Program-made: the position numbers and the translations under genes | Notes under the pieces: generated by a model | Database searches by the model: none | The model's input: only the letters and a program-made list of their open reading frames with translations | What the model was told of the DNA's origin: nothing | Shown: positions 58,377-64,000 of the stretch, one piece after another | Layout: each line of letters begins with the position of its first letter | How positions within the stretch are numbered: the first letter of the stretch is position 1 | NCBI RefSeq assembly: GCF_042655435.1 | Contig: NZ_JBHSMG010000001.1 | Location: forward strand, 1,426,001-1,490,000 | Length of the DNA stretch: 64,000 bases | Source of the DNA: Lysinimonas soli | GTDB lineage: Bacteria > Actinomycetota > Actinomycetes > Actinomycetales > Microbacteriaceae | Direction of reading: 5' to 3'

Positions 58377-60554
58377 ATGCAGCTCTGGCCGGGAACGGCG
58401 TACCCATTGGGAGCCACCTTCGACGGAAACGGAACCAACTTCGCTCTCTTCAGCGAGGTGGCAGAGAGCGTCACGCTGTGCCTCTTCGACGCCGAGCTGA
58501 GCGAGACGCAGATCCCCCTCACCGAGGTCGACGGCTACGTCTGGCACGGCTACCTGCCCGGAGTGCAACCCGGGCAGCGCTACGGCTACCGAGTGGCGGG
58601 ACCGTGGGATCCCACGAAGGGCCAGCGCTGCAACCCCGCCAAGCTCCTGCTCGACCCGTACGCCAAGGCGACGACCGGCGACATCCGCTGGGGGCAGTCG
58701 CTGTTCTCATACCGGTTCGACAACCCCGAGCAGCGCAACGACGACGACTCCGCCAAAGACACCCTGCACGGCGTCGTCGTCAACCCCTTCTTCGACTGGA
58801 GCGGCGATCGCGCCCCGCGCACGCCCCTCGCCGAATCGGTGATCTACGAAGCCCACGTGAAGGGCTTGACCGAGCTGCATCCGGATGTCCCGGACGACCA
58901 GCGCGGAACCTACGGCGCCCTCGCCCACCCCGCGGTCATCGGTCACCTCCAGAAGATCGGCGCGACCGCGATCGAGCTCATGCCGGTGCACCAGTTCGTC
59001 GACGACAGCACCTTGCAGCAGAAGGGCCTCAGCAACTACTGGGGCTACGACACGATCGGCTACTTCGCTCCGCATGCGGCGTATTCCTCGGCAGGAGCCC
59101 TCGGGCAGCAGGTGCAGGAGTTCAAGGGCATGGTGCGCGCCCTGCACGCGGCGGGCATCGAGGTCATCCTGGATGTCGTCTACAACCACACGGCCGAGGG
59201 CAACCAGCTCGGTCCCACCCTGTCGATGCGCGGGATCGACAACGCGGCGTACTACCGGCTCGTCGACGGGCAACCCGAGTTCTACATGGACTACACGGGC
59301 ACCGGCAACTCGCTCAACGCAGGGAACCCGCACACCCTGCAGCTCATCATGGACAGCCTGCGGTACTGGGTGACCGAGATGCACGTCGACGGCTTCCGCT
59401 TCGACCTGGCGGCGACTCTCGCACGCGAGTTCTACGAGGTCGACCGGCTGTCGGCGTTCTTCGAGCTCGTGCAGCAGGATCCGATCGTGTCGCAGGTCAA
59501 GCTCATCGCCGAACCGTGGGACATCGGCCCCGGCGGCTACCAGGTGGGCAACTTCCCTCCGCAGTGGACCGAGTGGAACGGCAAGTACCGCGACACGGTG
59601 CGCGACTTCTGGCGGGGCGAGCCGTCGACGCTCGGCGAGCTGGCCTCGCGGCTGACCGGGTCATCCGACCTCTACGAGAACACCGGACGTCGCCCCGTCG
59701 CCTCGATCAACTTCGTCACGGCCCACGACGGCTTCACGCTGCTGGACCTGGTCTCGTACGACTCGAAGCACAACCTGGCCAACGGCGAGGACGGCAAGGA
59801 CGGCACCGACGACAACCGCTCCTGGAACTGCGGGGTCGAGGGTCCCAGCGACGACCCGGCGATCATCGCGCTGCGCTCGCGCCAGCAGCGCAACTTCCTG
59901 GCCACGCTGCTGCTGTCGCAGGGCGTGCCGATGATCCTGCACGGTGACGAACTCGGGCGCACGCAATCCGGCAACAACAACGGCTACGCCCAGGACTCCG
60001 AACTCACCTGGGTGCACTGGGACCGGGCCGACCAGGGCCTCATCGACTTCACGGCGGCGATCGCACGGCTGCGGCGCGAGCATCCGACGTTCCGGCGCAG
60101 CCGATTCTTCGACGGCCGGCCGATCGTACGCGCCCAGGGTGAGCCGCTGCCCGATGTCGAGTGGCTGACCCCCGACGGCTCGGCGATGACGCCGGAGGAC
60201 TGGGAGTCGGGATTCGGCCGCACGCTCGGCATGTACCTCAACGGCCAGGGCATCCACGGCGTCGATGCGCGCGGGCAGCGGGTCACCGACGTGGCGTTCA
60301 TCGTGTACTACTCGGCGCACGATCAACCGGTGCCCCTCGTGCTTCCGGATGCCGACCACGCCGTGGGGTGGGACATCATCGTCGACACCTCAGGCGCGCA
60401 TGTCGACGGCGAGGTGCTCACGGCGGGGTCGGCGTGCAGGGTCGGCGCCCACTCGATCCTCGTGCTGCGGGAGCACACCGCCGCCGCCTCGGGAGACCCG
60501 GCCGTGAGCGCGAGCCTCGCGCCGCCGACGACCGTCTCGCCGGATGTCGAGTGA
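58377..60554 (+). CDS. glgX: Glycogen debranching enzyme GlgX
   Basis: 725 residues. An N-terminal CBM48 (YPLGATFDGNGTNFALFSEVAESVTLCLFD) precedes the GH13 barrel: nucleophile D343 (DGFRFDLA), acid/base E379 (IAEPWD) and stabiliser D451 (TAHDGF). LNAGNPHTLQLIMDSLRYWVTEMHVDG and GDELGRTQSGNNNGYAQDSELTWVHWD are GlgX signatures. It cleaves alpha-1,6 branches of limit dextrins after phosphorylase action. Complete length. Confidence 0.97.
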   Translation: MQLWPGTAYPLGATFDGNGTNFALFSEVAESVTLCLFDAELSETQIPLTEVDGYVWHGYLPGVQPGQRYGYRVAGPWDPTKGQRCNPAKLLLDPYAKATTGDIRWGQSLFSYRFDNPEQRNDDDSAKDTLHGVVVNPFFDWSGDRAPRTPLAESVIYEAHVKGLTELHPDVPDDQRGTYGALAHPAVIGHLQKIGATAIELMPVHQFVDDSTLQQKGLSNYWGYDTIGYFAPHAAYSSAGALGQQVQEFKGMVRALHAAGIEVILDVVYNHTAEGNQLGPTLSMRGIDNAAYYRLVDGQPEFYMDYTGTGNSLNAGNPHTLQLIMDSLRYWVTEMHVDGFRFDLAATLAREFYEVDRLSAFFELVQQDPIVSQVKLIAEPWDIGPGGYQVGNFPPQWTEWNGKYRDTVRDFWRGEPSTLGELASRLTGSSDLYENTGRRPVASINFVTAHDGFTLLDLVSYDSKHNLANGEDGKDGTDDNRSWNCGVEGPSDDPAIIALRSRQQRNFLATLLLSQGVPMILHGDELGRTQSGNNNGYAQDSELTWVHWDRADQGLIDFTAAIARLRREHPTFRRSRFFDGRPIVRAQGEPLPDVEWLTPDGSAMTPEDWESGFGRTLGMYLNGQGIHGVDARGQRVTDVAFIVYYSAHDQPVPLVLPDADHAVGWDIIVDTSGAHVDGEVLTAGSACRVGAHSILVLREHTAAASGDPAVSASLAPPTTVSPDVE

Positions 60555-60597
60555 CGACGCCCCGGGACGTCCGAGAATGCCCGAGGAGGCCGTCCCG

Positions 60598-61918
60598 ATG
60601 ACGCCCACCCCCGGCATCGACGTCACGAAGCGCGACCCGACCCTCGACCTCGCGCGGGTGTTCTGCGTGCTGCTGGTGGTCGCCATCCATCTGCTCGAGG
60701 TCGGAGTCGGCACCGGACCTCGGGGACTCGTGGTCAGCCGGCCGCTCGAGCACCAGCCCTGGTTCGACGCCGCCACCTGGGTGCTGCAGATCATGCCGTT
60801 GTTCTTCGTCGTGGGCGGATTCGCCGGCAGCACCGCCTGGCGCCGCATGCAGACCCGCGGCGAGCCGGGAGCCGCGATGACCGAGCGGGAGGGCGGCCTC
60901 GCGGCGAGCTACGCGGCGAGTCGGGTGCTGCGTCTGGCGGAACCCGCGCTGCCCTTGTTCGTCTTCTTCGCGGTCGTCGTCGGAGCGGCGACGCTCATCG
61001 GCGTCGACCCCGCCCTGCTCGACACGGTCACGCTCGGAGCCGGCTCGCCGCTGTGGTTCCTGGCGGCATACGGCCTCAGCCAGGTGCTCGTGCCCGTCGC
61101 CTCGGGGTGGCACGCCCGGGCACCGCGGCTCACGGTCCTGCTGCTGCTCGCCGGCGCGATCGTCGTCGACCTGCTGCGCTACCGCACCGGGATCGTCGAG
61201 ATCGGCCTCGTCAATCTGTTCTTCGTCTGGATGCTCATCCAGCAGTTCGGATTCTGGTACGCCGACGGCCGGTTCGCCGCCCGACGGTGGTGGCAGTTGG
61301 CGATCCTGGGGATCGTGAGCTGGGCGACGCTGATCCCGCTCACGCTCTGGGGTCCGTACTCGCCCGACATGCTCAACAAACCTGAACCCGCCCACGCTGC
61401 CTCTCGTGGCGCTCGGGCTCTCGCAGGCGTGCGTGCTGCAGCTGCTGCGGCCCGCCCTGGCCGCGCTCATACGCACGAGGGTGGCATCCGTCACGGTCCG
61501 ATTGGTGGGATCCCGGCTCATGACGATCTACCTCTGGCACCTGCCGATCATCATCGTGCTCTCGGGCCTGGCCCTGCTGATGCCGGGTGCGAGCCCCGAG
61601 CCCGGGACTGCGAACTGGTGGTGGCTGCGGATCCCGTTCTACCTCCTCGTGATCGCCCTGCTTTTGGCGCTGTCGAGGCTCATCGGGCGCTGGGAGACCC
61701 GGCGCGCTCCGAGCCGGACTCCCCCGGTTCGGGTCGTCATCGTCGCGGCCGCCCTGACCATCGCGCCCCCTCTGCTCGAGATCGAGTTCCCCTTCGACCT
61801 GACGCTCGCGATCCTCGGGGTGGGGTGCTTCTCGATCGCCCTGCTGCTGCTGGGTCGACGCCCGGTGCGCCTGCCTGCGGCCCGTGCGGCTCCTGCACAC
61901 GAGGAAATGAGCACCTAG
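60598..61918 (+). pseudogene. Acyltransferase-3 family membrane protein split by a one-base frameshift
   Basis: Reading from ATG 60598 (AGGAGG upstream) gives KRDPTLDLARVFCVLLVVAIHLLEV and several membrane segments to DMLNK at 61380; continuing in that frame yields a non-homologous Arg/Ala-rich tail that ends at 61932. In the next frame from 61379 the natural continuation appears: NLNPPTLPLVALGLSQACVLQLLRP ... IYLWHLPIIIVLSGLALLMP, the expected C-terminal half. One extra A in the AAA run at 61378-61380 explains it. Whether it is a true mutation or a sequencing error is open. The intact protein would acylate a surface glycan. Confidence 0.9.
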
Positions 61919-61921
61919 GCT
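61916..61921 (+). promoter_or_regulatory. Putative -10 (TAGGCT) of the MDR dehydrogenase, containing the acyltransferase stop
   Basis: TAGGCT ends 7 bases before ATG 61929; its first three bases are the TAG of the preceding coding frame. Confidence 0.45.
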
Positions 61922-61928
61922 GGCGAGC

Positions 61929-62978
61929 ATGAAGGCGACGATCCTGCACGGTGTCCGCGAAATCCGCGTCGAGGAGCGGCCCGATCCGGTCATCCTCGCC
62001 CCGACGGACGCCATCGTCAGGGTCACGGCGGCGTGCGTGTGCGGCTCCGATCTGTGGCCGTACCGCGGAGTGCGCCCCATCGACGCGCCGCAGGCGATGG
62101 GACACGAGCTCGTGGGCGTCGTGGAACAGGTCGGCGCCGAGGTGCGCTCGGTGAAGCCGGGCGACTTCGTGATCTCGGCGTTCTCGTTCAGCGACAACAC
62201 CTGCCAGAGCTGTCGGGCCGGATTCACCTCGGCCTGCGACCACAGCAGCTTCTTCGGCAGCAAGGATGCCGCGGGACTCGACACCCCCGGTGCGCAGGGC
62301 GAGATCGCCCGCATCCCCCTCGCCGACGGCTCACTCGTCGTCGTCCCCGCGCCCGTGGACGACGCCCTCGTGCCGAGCCTGCTGGCGCTCGCCGACGTGA
62401 TGTCGACCGGACACCACGCCGCGGTGTCGGCCGGCGTCGGGCCCGAGAGCACCGTCGTCGTGGTCGGCGACGGCGCCGTCGGCCTGAGCGGCGTGCTCGC
62501 CGCCGCCCGGCTCGGCGCTCCGCGCGTGATCGCGATGAGCCGGCACGCCGACCGCGCCGAGCTCGCCCGTCGCTTCGGAGCGACGGATGTCGTGGCCGAG
62601 CGCGGTGAGGACGGCGTCGCCGCGATCCGCGACCTGCTCGGCGGCGAACTCGCCGACTCCGCGCTGGAATGCGTGGGCACCGAGGAGTCGATGAACCAGG
62701 CGATCGGCGCCGTACGCGGCGGCGGTCGGGTCGGCTACGTTGGCGTTCCGGCCGGGGGGTCGCGTCTTCCGATCGGGGTGCTGTTCTCGCGCAACATCAT
62801 GGTCGGCGGCGGCATGGCGCCGGCGCGGCACTACATCCCCGAACTGCTACCCGACGTGCTCGACGGCACCATCGAGCCCGGACTCGTCTTCGACCTCGAG
62901 CTGCCCCTCGAGGAGGCCGCCGAGGCCTACGCGGCGATGGACGAGCGCCGCGCCATCAAGAGCCTGTTGCGCCCCTGA
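61929..62978 (+). CDS. Zinc-dependent MDR alcohol dehydrogenase
   Basis: 349 residues. Catalytic zinc: CGSD (C38) and GHE (H58, E59) in the N-terminal GroES-like domain. The second, structural zinc lobe is reduced (CQSCRAGFTSACD keeps three Cys). The Rossmann NAD(P) motif is VVVVGDGAVGLSGVLAAARLGAPRVI (about 177-202). Probably a formaldehyde- or threonine-type dehydrogenase relative; the substrate is unknown. Leaderless start predicted. Confidence 0.93.
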   Translation: MKATILHGVREIRVEERPDPVILAPTDAIVRVTAACVCGSDLWPYRGVRPIDAPQAMGHELVGVVEQVGAEVRSVKPGDFVISAFSFSDNTCQSCRAGFTSACDHSSFFGSKDAAGLDTPGAQGEIARIPLADGSLVVVPAPVDDALVPSLLALADVMSTGHHAAVSAGVGPESTVVVVGDGAVGLSGVLAAARLGAPRVIAMSRHADRAELARRFGATDVVAERGEDGVAAIRDLLGGELADSALECVGTEESMNQAIGAVRGGGRVGYVGVPAGGSRLPIGVLFSRNIMVGGGMAPARHYIPELLPDVLDGTIEPGLVFDLELPLEEAAEAYAAMDERRAIKSLLRP

Positions 62979-63149
62979 GGCCCCCACAACAGTTCCCGCA
63001 CTGTTCAACGTCCTGACAACCGGGATGTCGCTGCGCCGTCCCCTGGCGCCGGTACCGTCCGAACAGGACGAAGAGGTCGGCGATCATCTCGGCAGCGACA
63101 CCGCCGAGGAGGCGTCACGGCCGTCGACGATCACGGGAAGGGAACGCCC

Positions 63150-64000
63150 ATGCGCATCACCGTCATCGGCTGCGGATACCTCGGAGCCGTCCACGCCGCG
63201 AGCATGGCCGAACTCGGTCACGACGTCGTCGGCATCGATATCGACGAGGCGAAGATCGCGATGCTCGCCTCCGGTCGGGCGCCGTTCTACGAACCGGGCC
63301 TGCCCGAACTGCTCGAGCGATCGCTCGCCGGCGGTCGCCTGCGGTTCACGACCGACATGTCGGCGGCCCGGGGCAACCGCATCCACTTCGTCGCCGTGGG
63401 CACCCCGCAGAAGCCACGCGAGAACGCCGCGGATCTGCGCTTCGTCGACGCGGCGATCGACGCGCTCGTTCCCTGGCTCGAGGCGGGCGACCTCGTGGTC
63501 GGCAAGTCGACGGTGCCGGTCGGCACGGCGCGCGGCATCGCCGATCGCCTGGCCGAGTCGGAGACCGGCGCGTCCCTGGCCTGGAACCCCGAGTTCCTTC
63601 GTGAGGGCCTGGCCGTGAAAGACACGCTGCACCCCGATCGGCTGGTCTACGGGGTTCCCGACGGAGACCCCGCGGGTGCTCGGCAGCTGCTCGACGAGGT
63701 CTACGCCGCGACCCTGTCCGAGGGCACGCCGCTCGTCGTCACCGACTACGAGACGGCCGAGCTCGTGAAGGTCTCGGCGAACGCCTTCCTCGCGACCAAG
63801 ATCTCGTTCATCAACGCGATGGCGGAGGTGTGCGAGGTCGTCGGCGCGGACGTCACCCAGCTCGCCGACGCGATCGGGTACGACGCGCGCATCGGACGCC
63901 GCTTTCTCAACGCCGGGCTCGGCTTCGGCGGCGGATGCCTGCCCAAAGACATCCGCGCGTTCATGGCGCGTGCCGGCGAGCTCGGTGCCGATCAGGCGCT
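63150..64000 (+). CDS. ugd: UDP-glucose 6-dehydrogenase (partial, cut by window edge)
   Basis: 283 residues visible of about 440. NAD motif at the start: ITVIGCGYLGAVHAASMAELGHDVVGIDID (3-32); VAVGTPQKP, KSTVPVGTA, NPEFLREGLAV and KVSANAFLATKISFINAMAEVCEVVGADV are UGD signatures, and the catalytic Cys is in GFGGGCLPKD. It oxidises UDP-glucose to UDP-glucuronate for capsule or cell-wall sugars. GGGAAGGG precedes the ATG. The 171 bases upstream hold no recognisable gene. Confidence 0.96.
   Translation, partial: MRITVIGCGYLGAVHAASMAELGHDVVGIDIDEAKIAMLASGRAPFYEPGLPELLERSLAGGRLRFTTDMSAARGNRIHFVAVGTPQKPRENAADLRFVDAAIDALVPWLEAGDLVVGKSTVPVGTARGIADRLAESETGASLAWNPEFLREGLAVKDTLHPDRLVYGVPDGDPAGARQLLDEVYAATLSEGTPLVVTDYETAELVKVSANAFLATKISFINAMAEVCEVVGADVTQLADAIGYDARIGRRFLNAGLGFGGGCLPKDIRAFMARAGELGADQA

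Noticed and set aside
61370..61390. Programmed ribosomal frameshift in the acyltransferase
   Set aside because: The shift needed is +1 at CTC AAC AAA C; no stimulatory stop codon or Shine-Dalgarno-like element precedes it and such genes are not known to be frameshifted, so mutation or sequencing error is simpler.

Overview
The window is a single contig of high-GC actinobacterial chromosome. Gene content points to the family Microbacteriaceae: paired ClpP1/ClpP2 subunits, a YidC paralogue next to a short membrane protein of the DUF6412 type, a 13E12/DUF222-type HNH protein, a stand-alone DUF2510 micro-protein, and many small lineage-specific proteins. The family assignment is inference from gene content, not from a phylogenetic marker. 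About 82 protein genes and four intact tRNA genes are densely packed on both strands. Almost all of it reads as core chromosome; there is no prophage, insertion sequence or CRISPR array.

Layout. 1-4.4 kb: clpX (cut by the left edge), a probable copper-handling trio (Met/His-rich membrane protein, YcnI, CopC), an F420-type oxidoreductase and clpP1-clpP2. 4.5-7.5 kb: TPR protein, DUF1697, trigger factor, tRNA-Pro, tRNA-Gly. 7.5-13.4 kb: flavodoxin, a MarR/MDR divergent pair, a lone PIN protein, an ArsR-CDF metal-efflux operon, an OhrR-type regulator. 13.5-16.8 kb: two-component system, nadE. 17-20.7 kb: rpiB, Nei-type glycosylase, PaiB-like protein, amidohydrolase. 20.7-25.5 kb: pepN-mscS-truncated haemoglobin. 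25.5-31.6 kb: HxlR/SDR pair, flavoprotein dehydrogenase, two thioesterases, Gmad2 lipoprotein. 31.7-36.5 kb: ettA, ssb, and a TetR-hydrolase operon. 36.6-42.8 kb: a complete LacI-controlled beta-galactoside uptake and hydrolysis locus (ABC permeases, binding protein, GH35 enzyme). 42.8-46.1 kb: aldo/keto reductase, EamA exporter, small proteins, and tRNA-Arg followed by three tandem 3'-half copies of itself. 46.1-48.4 kb: thioredoxin, orn, tRNA-His, clpS-DUF2017-metallopeptidase. 48.4-51.9 kb: an ECF vitamin transporter (ykoEDC) under a TPP riboswitch. 52-56.6 kb: deacetylase, GT2, YidC2 operon, M23 peptidase. 57-64 kb: DUF222 HNH protein, glgX, a frameshifted acyltransferase, MDR dehydrogenase, UDP-glucose dehydrogenase (cut by the right edge).

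How it works together. Protein quality control is heavily represented (ClpX, ClpP1, ClpP2, ClpS, trigger factor, PepN, YidC). Several transcription factors sit beside one or two target genes with a readable palindrome between them (MarR, OhrR, ArsR, HxlR, TetR, LacI). A second theme is leaderless initiation: sixteen genes carry a TANNNT -10-like hexamer, often TAGGCT, that ends 6-8 bases before the start codon, and in three cases the upstream gene's TAG stop is itself the start of that hexamer.

Most unusual items: the tandem half-tRNA-Arg array, the bidirectional leaderless promoter at 29.39 kb, the CTG start of ykoD, the one-base overlap of tRNA-His CCA with clpS, and the single-base frameshift in the acyltransferase.
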